A stretch of DNA of 64,000 bases from Nymphaea colorata (Eukaryota > Streptophyta > Magnoliopsida > Nymphaeales > Nymphaeaceae), in the NCBI RefSeq assembly GCF_008831285.2, contig NC_045139.1, positions 6,666,204 to 6,730,203 on the forward strand. Direction: 5' to 3'. The notes beneath the pieces are model-generated. The model was not told where the DNA came from. It was given only the letters and a program-made list of their open reading frames with translations, and did not search any database. The position numbers and the translations under genes are program-made. Below are positions 1 through 13,440 of the stretch, one piece after another. Numbering within the stretch: the first letter of the stretch is position 1; every line of letters begins with the position of its first letter.

Positions 1-84
1 AAGTTTCGACAGGTCAGTTTGTGCTACGACATGCAAAATTATTCATAAATATTACATTAAAAATTTGGAAAAGGTGGAATTTCC

Positions 85-254
85 CCTGCTGCTGTGATCT
101 GATCTGGTTATCCATGAAGAAAGATGTGGCTAACATCTTTCTTTGTGGACATGCGGTTGGTAGAGCCCTCCTGCTGCTGTGATGTGATCTGGTTATCCAT
201 GAAGAAAGATGTGGCTAAATTTTTTCTTTGTGGACCTGCGGTTGGTAGAGCCCT
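85..254. repeat. Tandem duplication, two copies of about 85 bp
   Basis: The segment that begins CCTGCTGCTGTG and ends GGTTGGTAGAGCCCT occurs at about 85-169 and again at about 170-254, with a few substitutions and small gaps. It lies in the presumed CDKG intron and has no coding signal. Confidence 0.85.
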
Positions 255-297
255 TTCCCTCTGTAACAACATTTTGGAGGCTAACTTAGGTGTTTGA

Positions 298-361
298 TTC
301 GCTGTCAATTTGTAACTTGGTCCACCTATTCGCTGTCAATTTGTAACTTGGTCCACCTATT
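298..361. repeat. Tandem duplication, two copies of 31 bp
   Basis: A unit starting TTCGCTGTCAATTTG is repeated exactly with a 31-bp period from 298. It is non-coding. Confidence 0.9.
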
Positions 362-2057
362 CTTTATCCTTTTTTGTTATGAGCGAACCATTCAAGTGAG
401 TAGTTGTCTCTCCATGTGTGCGTGCTGCTGGGTTTTTCATACCAATTGGGATGTGAACTAGGAATAATATAATGGTTTGTGTTTGAGTGGCAACTACCTG
501 AGTGACTTTGAATGAAGATTGTGCTTTTCAGATCTGATGGAATCATCACGGTTGTAGTTAGGAAGCCACTCACTTTAAAATTTTAGTGATTGTGAAGAAT
601 GTAGAGCTGGTTAAGAGCAATATGGATATCATCTGGTAAGCAATATATGTAATTACACAAGAATTTGTGTTTTTAAATAGTTGAATTTCTTGTAGATATT
701 ATAATTTGCGGAAGTATGAATCAGAATTTCCATGTACTGATATCATGAGATTGATTCCATGTGAAGAGGTTTCTCATAAGCCTTGCAAACATGTGAAGTT
801 TCAAAATGGAATACGATGTTAACAATATATGTAATTACACAAGGCATGATTGCCAGTCGGCTAAAGCATAGTGGTAATGTGTCGATGCTTCAATTTGGTA
901 GCCTTGGGGCCCAGGTTAGGATCTAAATAGCTACACTATTTATTTAAGTTTGCAGACATTCACATATTCGTAGTGCTTTTCCATTTTCCAAAGGTAACCT
1001 TGCTACTTCATCGTAAATATTTCACTCCCTGTCTCTCTTTCCTTCTCCCTCTCTATTAGTTATTCATAGTTTTAATAAAACTCTCTTTAACCAACCAACC
1101 CTTTGAGGGCATACATTGGCTTTGTGGTTCTTTGTAATTTTGTGTTAACTAGAAAGTACTAGGCCAAATGGATTTTATGTTGTAAGTATCACTGTCATTG
1201 ATAATTTCAAATAATCTGGCTGCCTAAGGTCTGATTCCACCTGATTGGTGACAAGGTGATGAGGGTACAACTTCTGTCTTTGGCTTGGTACATATAGTGA
1301 AGTTACACTTCCTTCTCTGGTCTGAAAAGATTTTGATGTTTGATCATGGTCCATGGACCGGGAAAGGGAACATGAACATATATGATTGCAATATTCTCAT
1401 TTACCCTTCTTGGGACATGCTCAAACATTTTCGGTTCTCCTAGTTTCCATTTTCTCAATCATTAGTATTGAAAGAGTGATTTATCATTTTCTCTTTCCAA
1501 AAAAAAAAGCAAAACTGGTAAAATGGGAATGTCCTCGTTAAGAAAATGAAGATGAGTAAATTTTCCTTTTGTGTGCTTCAACTTCTGTAATTTTAATATA
1601 ATCGTTTTTTTTTGCTGGACCATTTTTTTATTTGTCCCTTGGTTTCCAGGGTGTGCTGATTCCTGCTGCTCACGTGTTTCAGTGATCAAGACATAGAATG
1701 ATGTTTTCACTTTTTAGTGTTCTCTTAGTGTTGGAGGCTTCTTTTTTTTTTTTAAATTTCACCTTTCTCTTATTGAAGATGATGTAATATTGTATTGTGG
1801 AATTTGTCTTTGTTGTGTCCTGGTTCTTGATGGTGCGAATGTATGGGATTTAGATCCCAATCTTGGTTCGTCAATGGTACAGGCCTGGTGTATTTGTTTC
1901 TCATGCCATATTTTCTGGAAGAAAAGGACCCATTGTTTGTTTATCATGTCCATTAAGATCTATATTATAAGTCATCCAGTTTTGTTCTCTAACATAGAGG
2001 CCTCATTCTTCTTGATTCTGCATTCTGACAAATGTGTATTGTTGCTGACTTGTATAG

Positions 2058-2724
2058 GGCTCCAGAACTTTTACTGGGAGCAAAGCTATACTCGACAGCT
2101 ATTGATATGTGGTCTTTGGGATGTATAATGGCTGAACTTTTGGCTAAAGAACCACTATTTCCTGGGAAAACTGAAACTGACCAGCTTGACAAGGTAACAA
2201 ATGAGTAATGCATATGCATTATTTTGTTTCATTTATGATTTATGCTTTTGGTGTTGTCTTGATTTTGTCCGGAAGATTAAAATCCTGGTTTTGCTTGCTT
2301 GCAGATATTCAGGATTTTGGGCACACCCAATGAGAAAATATGGCCAGGATATGCCAAATTGCCAGGTGCCAAGTGCAACTTTGTCAGACAACCGTAAGTA
2401 GCTATCTTGTTTTAGGTTTGTGACTTGTGTTCTAAGAACTTCATCTGCACAGCAATCTTTTAACCTGTTGAATCAGGTGTATATTCGAATGTTTTTCTTG
2501 TTTCCTATTCGATTTATTTTCATCAATAAAGTAATTGTTTGTGATCTTGTACTCTTGGTTATCAAACCACCGATGCCCAATGCATTTCATGGGGCAGTTT
2601 ATCACACATGTGCCGTGATTCACTTGTACCGGGCTCCTGTGCGAGGGACTGTAGGGCTGTTACGGCCAATGTCCTGTATATATATGTTGTGTGTGTGTAT
2701 ACATATATATATACATATATATAT

Positions 2725-2803
<79 letters not shown>

Positions 2804-3710
2804 CATATATATATATATATATATACATACATACATACATACATATATATATATGTATATATACCTTTATCACTTTAGGTTTTCTCTTTTTATTCCTAAT
2901 TATTATTTTTAGTTAGTAGACTGAGACTGATTTGCCCCCATTTGTCCTTTTAGGGCCTTGACTGACCTGTGTCCAGCTTCCTATTTTGGCTGCTTGTTTT
3001 GTGATCAAGTTTACAACCTTGACAATTGACATACTCGTATCCCCAGCTTGACTATGTGTTTGCCTATTGGATTGACTACTGATGTGCCTCTTCAGGTATA
3101 ATAAGCTCCGTGAGAAGTTTCCGAAATTCACAGCCACTTCTTTCTCTGGGAAGCCAACACTTTCAGATGCTGGATTTGATCTGCTGAATAGGCTTCTTAC
3201 TTATGACCCTGAAAAGGTAAATTGGTGTGGTATGAACTCCTAAATTATTGTTTCTTTTCTTTGTGAGCACTGGATTACAGGTAGTGACATTTTATAATTT
3301 TCCATAATTGCACAGCGGATAACAGCTGATGATGCTTTGGAGCACAAATGGTTCACTGAGCCTCCTCAACCAAAGGACCCAAGTTTTATGCCAACTTTTC
3401 CCTCTCAAAATGCTCAAGACAGGTATTACTTCTGAATTCTGCAAGTTTTGAATACGTTGCCCTTGTCAGTGTTTGTCTGACTCTGACCATGTTTGATCTA
3501 AAGTGAGTTGGATTAAACTTGTATGATTATGAAAATTGCTACCCGCTTGAATTAGCTGTTTGACAGTTTGAATTTTTCCCTTCCTATGTCAGGAGATTGT
3601 TTAAATTTAAGAAGAGCCCTGATCCTTTAGAAGAGTTGCGGAAGGAAGAGCTTCGGAAGAAAGGGTTGCAGCAGGGACCGCTATTGCGTGCTGCCAGCTT
3701 ATTCGGCTAG
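2058..3710 (+). CDS. CDKG: Cyclin-dependent kinase G (CDK11/PITSLRE type), C-terminal part, 5' incomplete
   Basis: Ser/Thr kinase of the plant CDKG group, related to animal CDK11, which links cyclin L to splicing and cell-cycle control. Five exons are visible: 2058-2193, 2305-2393, 3096-3216, 3316-3422 and 3593-3710 (stop TAG). All junctions are GT-AG and keep the frame; together they encode 189 residues. The first base completes the Arg codon of the expected WYR motif. Seen in order: the APE motif and the following helix ([18 protein letters not shown]), the CDK insert region ([20 protein letters not shown]), the conserved kinase C-lobe end ([13 protein letters not shown]) and a basic tail with [15 protein letters not shown] that ends in LFG, a usual CDKG ending. 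The ATP site, PSTAIRE-like helix and catalytic loop lie upstream of the window. The intron 2394-3095 contains a long TA microsatellite. Choosing a subgroup (CDKG1 or CDKG2) needs the N-terminus. Confidence 0.93.
2696..2866. repeat. TA-rich microsatellite (TA/TATACATA)n in a CDKG intron
   Basis: About 170 bp of alternating TA with occasional CATA and TACA variants lies between the second and third visible exons of the kinase gene. Open frames in all directions here encode only Tyr-Ile or His-Ile repeats and are artefacts. The length is likely polymorphic and hard to assemble. Confidence 0.97.
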
Positions 3711-5030
3711 CTGATCTGTCTGAGTCCAAACTGCAAGCAGTTTGACACACAACAATTCCTTGTGAAGGGAACCCTCCACTATGAATTTTTTTGAGGTGAG
3801 ATGGTGCAAAAGTGGTGCCCCCAATAAGAAAAGGAGATGCCTGCCAAGCATGCAAAGTTGTATGAACCTCTGTGCGCCATTTTCAGGTTGCTCATATTAG
3901 ACTTTTGCAAGCATCAAAGATGAAACTTCATGTGTAAAGGCAATATACTCTTTTCTTAGTATGTTGCAGGTCTATCTGTGGCCTTCAGCTTCCGAGGTCA
4001 TTAGGAAATGCACCCCGTACCTAGCTTGGATAACAAGGTGTGGAAACAGCCTTTTGTGTGTAACATATTTTCTTTCTGACACAGTGTAACATTCTTGAGA
4101 AACTCGGTGCACATTCAATTAATGAATATATGTTCGGATATTTTATTTTGCTTCCAACACATGTTTTTTTAATTTCCACATTGTGTTTGCAAGAGACATT
4201 TGGTGTGAGGCGAGGGGGAAATTCTTTGCTTTTCATGCCAGCAGATTTGGAACAAAAAATACCAGTGGAAAGGTAATTTCTGATTTGATCCTGTGGAATA
4301 TAACACAGTGATGGAAATGGTATTCTCTTCATTTATAGAGTGATTTTTGTGGGATATATGACAAATGTCATCTTTAGATGTATTTGTCCAAATCACTTTA
4401 CCTGTGCAATGGAAATTCTGTGGATGTGGATCATGGTTATGTACCTCTCCTTTGCATATGGAGTTACATGGACTAATGAAGGGTGTCACACGCTCTTTTT
4501 ATATATGAATTAAGGAAGCTTACCGAAGCTTGTTTATCTTCCATTAACCTGTTTTCTGCATGCTCAACTGTAGACCAGCTTGTAAAATAATTGATAAGCG
4601 TTTTCAATCAATATTAATGGAATTTTGTCTGGTGGTTCGAGATGCCAAAACTTCACTTTCTTGAATAGTTGGTAGTGAACTGTATTATTTGTCTTTTCGC
4701 TTGCAAGCTGCTGAAGCAAATACCAGGTTTTATATGCGGTGCCAATCTTTATGGTGTTGGAGATCTGGTCTACAGTAGCTTCTTATCTTGGAGACTTTGG
4801 AATATGGATTGGTTTGACTGTTTGCTATCTATGCTATCCACTTTCAAGTTCACCTTAGCCTCATCACATCTACTTTGGTGGCAAATTAATATTGGAACTC
4901 AAGTCTGCATTTCACCTATTCTGTTATTGTGCTGTTATGCTGTCATCTAGCAATCATTGAATTGTCGTGACACTTATGCAAATGTTACTGCAGTACGAAG
5001 CAAGCAGGTTCTTCAATTCTCAGAACAATT

Positions 5031-5457
5031 AGAAACTTTGGTTGTGAGCACTCCAACTGTGATACCAGTTTCCTTATAGGTATTTTTGGTTCAGTTATTT
5101 CCTTTCTGAGGGAGAATTTATTCATTTTGCAGATGAAAATTTGTACTGAGAGCCGTGTTCATCAACTAATTAATTTTATGAATGACATTTGCTACTCATT
5201 GACTTGGTTTCCTTTATCGCGCATGGGGAAATGTTTTGGATCAAAATAGAAACCTTGGTTGTGAGCGCTCCAACTCTGATACCAGTCTCCTTATAGGTAT
5301 TTTTGGTTCAGTTATTTCCTTTTTGAGGGAGAATTTGTTCATTTAGCAGATGAAAATTTGTACTATAGCCAAGTTCATCAACTAATTAATTTTATGAATG
5401 ACATTTGCTGATCATTGACTTGGTTTCTTTTATTGCGCATGAGGAAATATTTTGGAT
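5031..5457. repeat. Tandem duplication, two copies of about 215 bp
   Basis: The segment from AGAAACTTTGGTTGTGAGC (5031) to the GAAATGTTTTGGAT region recurs from 5248 as AGAAACCTTGGTTGTGAGC, with scattered substitutions and a few small indels across its whole length. It is non-coding and has no flanking signature of a transposon. Confidence 0.9.
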
Positions 5458-8400
5458 AAAAAATATTCGACCTGGTCGTAGATTGTTAATCTATCATTTG
5501 TTAAGGTCCTTAAGCCAAGGAGCTTTTTATTTCTTGACCCGTTTTGCTTAAGACCTTGTTAATCAAAGATAAGTGCCTGTGGTTGATATATTATGAAAAT
5601 GTTTGTGAATCAAAGATAATTGCACATAGATGACTCTATTAGTTAAGGTGAAACTATATTGAGGAGGAATTCATACTCAACCATTTGTTTTTCTCTTTTA
5701 TTGGCCCTATATTCTTGGTTGGTGTGACTGCCTTCTCCATTTTGTTTCTTTCATCGGCCTCCTCAAAGAAAGACTTTGTTATGTTGGGTGGTGGGTTGAG
5801 CCTGGAGACTAAGTGGACTAGACTGATTAAGTGGTCTGAAAATCCTAATAAGTAAGCTAATTGTTAAAATTAACAACATAAAACAAACATTTCTCAATGG
5901 AAAACCTATAATTATCAACTTACGACAACAAAACAACTGAAATGCTTGATAACACTAATTGGTTCAAGAATCAAAATTTTAATGGATGTGAACGCCCTCT
6001 ATAATAGGCCTGGAGAACGAGTTTACAATTTAGAGTCAATGTGAGATTAGATGCATAACAAAGTATCAGATACCTATAGTTATAACTTGTAACCGTAGGT
6101 ACCCTTGTGTGTATATATGTACACTCAGACGGAGTTCTAATGTAAAATCACATACAATGTAAACAAAATATAGCAAAGGAAATCAGCATGAAAACAAATA
6201 AAATTGAAGAAGAAAATAAAAACTAAAAAACCTACTTTCAAATTTCATAAGAACAAAAATAAAAAACTCGATCTTAGTGGCAGAAGAGGAAATGGTAGAA
6301 AGAAAAAGAGAAAGAAGAAGACAAATACACTGGCCAACCAAGGGTTGGGGCCTATGGGGGCATAGACGAGCCATTTGTGCATTTCTTTTTCAACAAGGTG
6401 AGCACCTGGGCAGTGATAGCGTAACAATTGGAGGCAGATACACAGCGCTGGGCCTGGTTTCCTTCTAGAGAATGCTTGCTGCTGCAGTGTGGGATGTAGA
6501 AGCCATTTTCTTACACTCAAACATTTATCTTTTTACCCCTGACATCAAGAAGAATTTTTGGGACAAGAGATTAATACGTGCATTCTGTTTTTCCTCATGG
6601 TGCCTTGGTATGCCTTTGACAATGTAGGAGGCTTGTCTATTCCCAAAATGGGCCGGTTTGCCTGTTTCGGTCTAAGAGGTGAAAACTGAAAGTTGAATTC
6701 AGGTTGGTGAAGACCCTGAAAAGACTAATTGAGACTAGTACTAACTTGGTTCAAGTTGATCGACTATAAACAAATAAACACATATTTATGTGAAAAACTA
6801 ACGAAGATAGATATGTCCACACACACACACAAAAGCAATTTTCATAATCTCATGATTGTTCTCCTGATGAAGCAACTTGAAAAGTCCGGCGTTGAGACCC
6901 ACAATTGCAGCACAAGTGAGGTGGATTTATTGCATGTGTCAAATTGTCAATTAGCAACAAATCCAACTTATCAAAAGTATAAGTGAACATGGTTTAAGGA
7001 TTAAAACACCACTGTAGATGAACTTTGGGAGGTACCTTTATGACCATATACATTTGGTTGCACACATAAAGTGAGGTTCTATTATTGCTGTTGTCATCTC
7101 ACTCTATATGAAGGGTTTGGAATTTCACACTAAGTAAATAACCAAATAAACAACAACATAAGAAAACTTTGGCTTGTGCTTTCGTGTATTGTTTCTTCTG
7201 TGAGCTGTCGGTCTGTTTTAGTTGTTACAATCAGTTGATCACTTGAATTGACTCGACATTGAAAAAAAAAACCCTAAAAACTAACTGCAATGTAAATTGT
7301 AATGCTATTCTCAAGCATAGTTGACTTGCAGGAAAGAAAATTGTGATTGTCAAAATCAAGGCCAAGCCTATCCAGCTTGAAGCATGCTTGCAAACGTCCA
7401 CCATTTCTTCAATGAAATCTCACATCCTTGTTGCAGGTTGCAGAAAATCAATAGTATATATGGAACTGAATATTTGACTATATTTGCTTGATCATGAGAT
7501 TGAATCGACCAAGTTATGTTCGCATGAACTGCACTGCGAACAGCTTAATCATTAACCATTTCTTTTCCCCAAGTTTAAAATATCTGTATTTTTTAGAACG
7601 ACCGATTTCAGAGACATTATCTACTCAAAGAAAGATCCTTCCTTCGTGGACCACCAACACATTGGCATGCAGACATCGATTCAGACAAAGAACAGTTTCA
7701 GCGACAAATATCTCAAAAAAAGCATATTGAGAAAGAAATCAACAGAAAGCAGATTGAGTCATTGGACACCCATGCAGAGAACTTCAAAAGAGAGATGGAG
7801 GATGGGAGAGAGACAGAGAAGTCTTGAAGAAATGGGAGCAGAGAGAGGGAGACTAGACTCTAACAAATTGGCAGGATATAGAGAGACGGAGAGCTTCGGC
7901 CAGTGGCATACCTGGAGAAATGCTGCCGGTGATGGGTTCGTAGTGCACAGCATTCCTCTATGCCGATGAACAGTTTAACCTGCCGTTGTGAAAAGGTGGA
8001 TGGACACAGTTTTGCTTTTCTTTTCCATTATAATTCACAAAATAAAAGCCATGCATGAGATGTATGCTATGCCTCAGGCACCAGGTGTGAAGCTACGTGA
8101 AGCATGCACTTCACTCGGTGAAGCACATGCATGAGGTCATGATATGCTTCATACAGCCACTTCAATGCTGTTTTTTTTCTTGAAAAACTTGGGCATAATA
8201 CAATTCATGCCTCAAATCTTACACATCTAATAACACTGCTATTTTGACCAACTGCTTGCTGGTGTGAAGCACAGGTTGGTCGATAACTGAATAAGGTGCA
8301 TGAATTAGTCAGCTGACTGGTCAAGATTTTTGCAACCAAGGTCATGATCATCTCAAACTTTGTGAGTTCATTTCCTCAATTGATATTACATTCATGAATC

Positions 8401-9476
8401 TTGTTGCAATATCTGGTTGTTCCAAATAGATAATACGGACCATGCATAAAGATGAACTTGGTCATGGTTGTACACTCGTTTGGGCAAGTTTATCTGCTAA
8501 AGATGAATACAATCTAGTGTGGTGTTTGTCTCGGTTGTACTCCTATGGAGTAGTTGATGCACGTACACCTTATCATATAATGCAATGTAATTGTAATTGT
8601 TCATATTTTATATAAAAATACATGTTTAAACTTTTAATGTGACGTTTAAGAAACTATGTATTTTTCTTATACAAGCAAACTCATGCTGGGCTTGTAGCTT
8701 GTCTCCACAAGCTGTGCTTGAGCTCAACTTGTTTATGTATGCTAAGAAAAAAGCTTTTTTTTGTCTTTTTGTTTGATTGTGGAGTTGCTGTAACGTGTCT
8801 GTCGGAAGACAAGGTGTGCTCCATAGCTGTTCAAATGCGTGCAGAGCTATTTTTCTCATTCCAGCATATGGATTGTCGAACTATCCTCATTTTTTCCTCA
8901 TAAATGGAAGAGAAATGAATAAAAATAGTTGGTGGAGCAATCAAGATACTAATACTATGCTAGTACTTGTTCTGCCTGCCCTTATTAGATGTTCTGCTTT
9001 CTTTGGCCCATACTACCTTCCTGATGGCGTCCCTACCTAATTGTCGATATTATTACTAACCTATGTTGTCTAAATTCTAAAGTATGTTATGATCACAACT
9101 TAGGTGGTTAGTTGAGCTCAAAGACAATAGCAGAAAACAATAAAGTAGACTTTTGGAGGCTTTATAGCATACCAAGCTTCCTTGGAACTATGAAAGTGTA
9201 TGAAGCTCTCACTACTTTCTCTATGTGAAGTATCGAAGGTTTGGAATGTGTTCTTATGAGTAAAAATGATCTTTTCAATAATTGTTTTACAGTTTTGATG
9301 GGAACTGATAGATTGATTAATGCACAGCTGGCAAGTGTACCTACAAATGCATGGTTAATGATGAGATATGTCAAATTATGTATGTCAAATATGCGTGTTA
9401 TATGCTGGTTTTAACTTTTAACACTTATGATGCTTCAATTTGTTTGTTCCATGGGATTTAGTATTTGGGCATGAAC

Positions 9477-9692
9477 TTGCTAGATGCTGCAACAGTTATG
9501 CAATCCAGTGCAGATCTTAGGTCTTGTTGTGCTTGATTTTCCCCCTCCTTTTGGGTGGTGGATGTAAAGAGATGGGCAAGTTTACCTACAAACTCATAGT
9601 TAACGGTGCCAGATCTTGCAACAGTTACGCAAGTATTCTGTGCAGATCTTAGGTCTTGTTGTGCTTTCTTGTTTCTTTTGGGTGATGGATGG
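9477..9692. repeat. Diverged direct repeat, about 85-bp core with 128-bp period
   Basis: A core containing GTGCAGATCTTAGGTCTTG is present at about 9477-9563 and again at about 9606-9692. A second shared stretch (CCTACAAA followed by GGTTAA or AGTTAA) lies before each unit, near 9339 and 9586. It is non-coding. Confidence 0.7.
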
Positions 9693-12600
9693 AAAAACTT
9701 GATCAGCTTTCATGTTATGGACAAAAGTTGGTTTCATATGCCCCCTTCATCAATCAACTATCAGGGAAGACTTCCTGTGAAGGAAGTGTCCGATTGAAGC
9801 AAGTTACTCAAAGGTTATATCTTGTCTCCAATTGTGTCCTGATAATCAAAGTGTTGTGATCAGTTTTCAAGAGCTGTTATATCTAAGATATATTGTGCAC
9901 TGTTGATTTGGAGAGCACTTAAGGAAATAATTAACATAATGTGCACATCATGACAGCCTACCTGATGGAATTCAGAGAGAAATGTAGCCCATTCAGATTG
10001 AATGGATTGGTTGCCTGGGTCCCTTTCAAGTAGTTACCAGCCTTATGCACTACCGATTCTTTCTTGCCCACATCTGCCTGTTATGTGATATTAACGTCCC
10101 TCTCTAGTTTGCTAAGTCGATTAGGCTGGTCTTCATAATGCGCTGCCCATTCTGGTGCGGACAGATATGTTATGGTTCAGGTTTGACGGAATGGAAATGG
10201 TGCACATATAGTCTTTGTTTACTTATGCATACACATATGCATAATTATTATTTGCCCTATTCAGATCTAAAATAAGAAGAAATAAAAAAAAATTGCTTGA
10301 CTTTTGAACAAAAGTCATGGCTGCAGAGTTCTTACGGGCATGGGTGGAAACTAAATTAAAATGACCTATGCAGTAGCGTTTGCAACAGAATGAGGTGTAG
10401 CTATCTAAATACACTATCCACTTCTGTGTGGGTCCCATTCGTCTACTTACAGAACAAGCAGTGAACAAAGTAAAGTTGCGTGCAAATGAAGTGCAAATCT
10501 AGCAGTATGTTCATTATTAGAAGAATTATGTAGTGGATAATGACATGCACTGATTCTCACCTCCAACGATGAGCTGCTTGAGAAGTTGAATTTAGATTGG
10601 CATTCTGGATGTAGATGTCTAATAGCACTAAGTGTATTTTACCAGTTATGTTGTCTCAATGACATTCATGTTCTATTGTACGATGCTGCACCAGCCAATT
10701 GTTGTTTTCCCTTCACGAACCCAGTCACTTTTCCGACAAGTTTTTTTTTTGCTTTTGTTGGTACCTTGTTGGTTTTGTTGTCTCATCTTTATCTAATGTC
10801 TGTTTGTTTTCAGTTTGATGATGCTGATATCCTCTCCCAGTAAAGAAATTGCCTGGTGCGACCTGTTATTCCTACATTTGATTTGTGATGTTCAGTTCTG
10901 CAGGTGCGCCTACCAGTACACTCAGTTATATGCCTGGAGGTGCCTCTGCGTTTACTACTGCACTCAAAATTTCTCCTTTAGCTTCAAGGTTACGTTCACT
11001 AGGCCTGAGAGTCCTCTTTAAGGGCATTCATTTTTTAATCTGTTAAAGTATGCCTCAAGTCTAACGTAGTAACGTGTAGGTACTGCCCCACTTTATTTTG
11101 AACTGTGAAGCGAATTACATTGGTCGTCATGATCATTGTCTGCTGAGGTCTTTCAAGTTGGATATGTTTTCGTTCGGCTGTTCTTGTGAGAAAGAAGTGG
11201 GGAATGTTATGTACTGGAACTTTGACGGCAGTTTGAGGCTTAGCACATGGTATGCATGTTCATGTGGACTGGCTCTGTCATATTCTCTACCTGTTGATTA
11301 TTGCTCAAGCAGCATTTCGAACGATGCTGGTGCTGCTTTGCTGGATAATCGCTAGCTGGACTTGATTTGCTGTCTGCTTTCCATCTTGTTCGGATCATTT
11401 AATGGGCTTGTCAAATGTATGCTGAAAAGTGTGAACCAATTGAGATGAATTATTCTGCAGGTTCCCCGCTGGTTTGCTTCAGTATATATTCTGCAAGTTG
11501 CTTTTATTTCAAAATGTCGTACTTTTTGTCCAGTAGACCGACTTACAGAAACCGTCTCTGAATCGTCTCTAATGGTGACCATCTCCATATCTGGTGAATA
11601 CTTTATCCGTATAACTATCTCACGACTTTCTATAGGGGGATGTTTCAAACAAGCAGTACAACCATGGACAAACGGACTTGGGTGTTCTGTTGTAAACTGG
11701 TAACGGTCAAAATTTTTACCAAACTAAAATGTCAATGCGCCGTGTCTGTCTATTATTGACTTTAATTTAAGCTTTTTGACAAATTTTGTTGCTAAAAAGT
11801 GGTCGATATCTTGTTCGCTGTAATCACTTCCGGTGCATTCATCCCGTCGTTTGTCACATCTGCCACTCATGTCAACAATTGGCTTTGTGAGATGTTCCCT
11901 TTCATGCATGGAGTACCATCGCTTTGCGTTTTTAAGTTTCTTGTTTTTGTAGGCAATTGGGTGGCATTTATGCGTCTACATTTTAAAGGTAAAATCTGAA
12001 GCATTCATGTGAAACTTTAACTTTTTTTTTTATGTGGTTCGGTTAATTTATTGAAGGGGTTTTTTTAAAGTTTTTTTTTTTAAACTGAAGTTCTTTTTTT
12101 TTTTAGCAAATTAATGAAAAGCCCAATTATCAAAAAATCTCTTCATGAATCGTTGCTAGTGGTTAAAGTGGGTGTTATCTTGATCAAGTTGTAGCAGTTT
12201 TTTTAAAATTTTTGGTTGTTCAAATTGTTCTTGGTTTTGTGGGCTGTTTGTATGTTCTGTAGGTATACTTGACATTGGATTTGAGATATGATTTCGATTG
12301 AAGTTGGACATAAACACTATTTGAGTGAAATTGTAACTGCCGTTTTGGTTTATGATATATGATATTCCTCACAGTTAACATTTTGGTTTATTTGGCAATT
12401 CAATGAAAGGTAAAAAACCTACCTCCCTTGGTTATGAGGTTTTGAGGTTTCAGACTGTTTAAAGGCATGGGTGGCGTTGCTTTTGAGGTTTTTGATTGAT
12501 TCAAGACTTGAGGTATCTGATATTGGGTGTCCAAATTGGGATCTGGATCTAAATAACAAAATTGTGACATATAACTATTTGAACGTAGATCGAGTTTGCT

Positions 12601-13440
12601 GCCGTATTGGTTCAAAACGCCGGTTGGGTTAAGAAAATCCACATCTATTAATGTGCGCTTCATTGCCCCAAGAGAAAATTCGTTCAAACGACCAGTTTTA
12701 TGTGCTGAGACCGTTATATTTGGATATTAGGGTGCAATCTTTTTGGATTATGGGTAAAGGACACTTGTTTATTCAATGCCTTTGATAAGGGGTCTGATTG
12801 TTCGTTGGGGGGTTCTAAATCTACAACCGAAAGGAATGAAAAAGGTGGATGTGCATGTTGAAGAAACATATACAATTTTAAACAGTTTTCTTTTTTCAGT
12901 TTCTAGAAACTTTATTAGCTTTCAAGATATCCATCAATTGTGTCGAGAGACAAAGCGTAAGTGGGTGGATGAATAGATTGTCAATCATCAGTTTTATTTC
13001 CATAAGCGTTACTTCAAAATTTCAGTCTCTTTTGGGCACTCCCTTCAAAATTTCTATCTGTTTCCTCCTTTTTAAACCATGGAAATAGTAATTTTGAATC
13101 AGGGTAAAAATATTTTTTTTTTCTCTAATAATGTCACCGACTTGGAGACTTTTGTGGAAATTACATTAGTATTCTTTGATGGATCGGTCGAGTTCGAAGT
13201 TCACTGTGAAAGTACCATTATGAGATCTGAATTTAGTATCCAAAAGGAATTGATCAACAGCAAAGAATCCGAATCCAAAACTCTGATATATTAGATTATC
13301 CTGATGAAAAAGTGCGCAGCAACATATTTTAATGATGCCGAAAGATCGGATCGGTATTCGAATAGTATTATTCTATTTAAACCGACCCGTATGCGGCGTC
13401 CGGCGCATGCTTGAGATTATCCGTTGAGCGCAAGGACAAA

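Larger units (their letters stand above)
1..2057 (+). other. Intron of CDKG-type kinase (upstream part, window edge)
   Basis: The first exon seen downstream begins in the middle of the kinase domain, just after the expected TLWYR segment, with acceptor AG at 2056-2057. I searched this stretch for the preceding kinase segments (HRDLK, DFG) and found none, so it is read as one long intron, or the 3' part of one. It holds two local tandem duplications (85-254 and 298-361) and T-rich tracts. No other gene is supported. Confidence 0.6.
3711..13440. other. Gene-poor interval between the kinase and PTAC10 genes
   Basis: Roughly 3711-4150 is the expected 3' UTR of the kinase gene. The remainder is AT-rich and broken by stops in all frames. 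Contents I can name are tandem duplications at 5031-5457 and 9477-9692, A- and T-tracts (for example near 12025-12110), and a short coding-like stretch at 10816-11033 that I could not assign (see findings). Short open frames at 7646-7969 and 12400-12687 have no recognisable domain, no splice context and no start context that would support them. Confidence 0.6.

Noticed and set aside
2420..2916. Several overlapping open frames on both strands in the CDKG intron
   Set aside because: They translate a TA/CATA microsatellite into Tyr-Ile and His-Ile runs; they are not genes.
7646..7969. 107-codon plus-strand frame rich in Arg, Glu and Ser
   Set aside because: No domain, no homologue recognised, GA-rich composition; not supported as a gene.
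12400..12687. 95-codon minus-strand frame with DPDPNLDTQYQIP
   Set aside because: No start context and no domain; probably part of a dispersed repeat.
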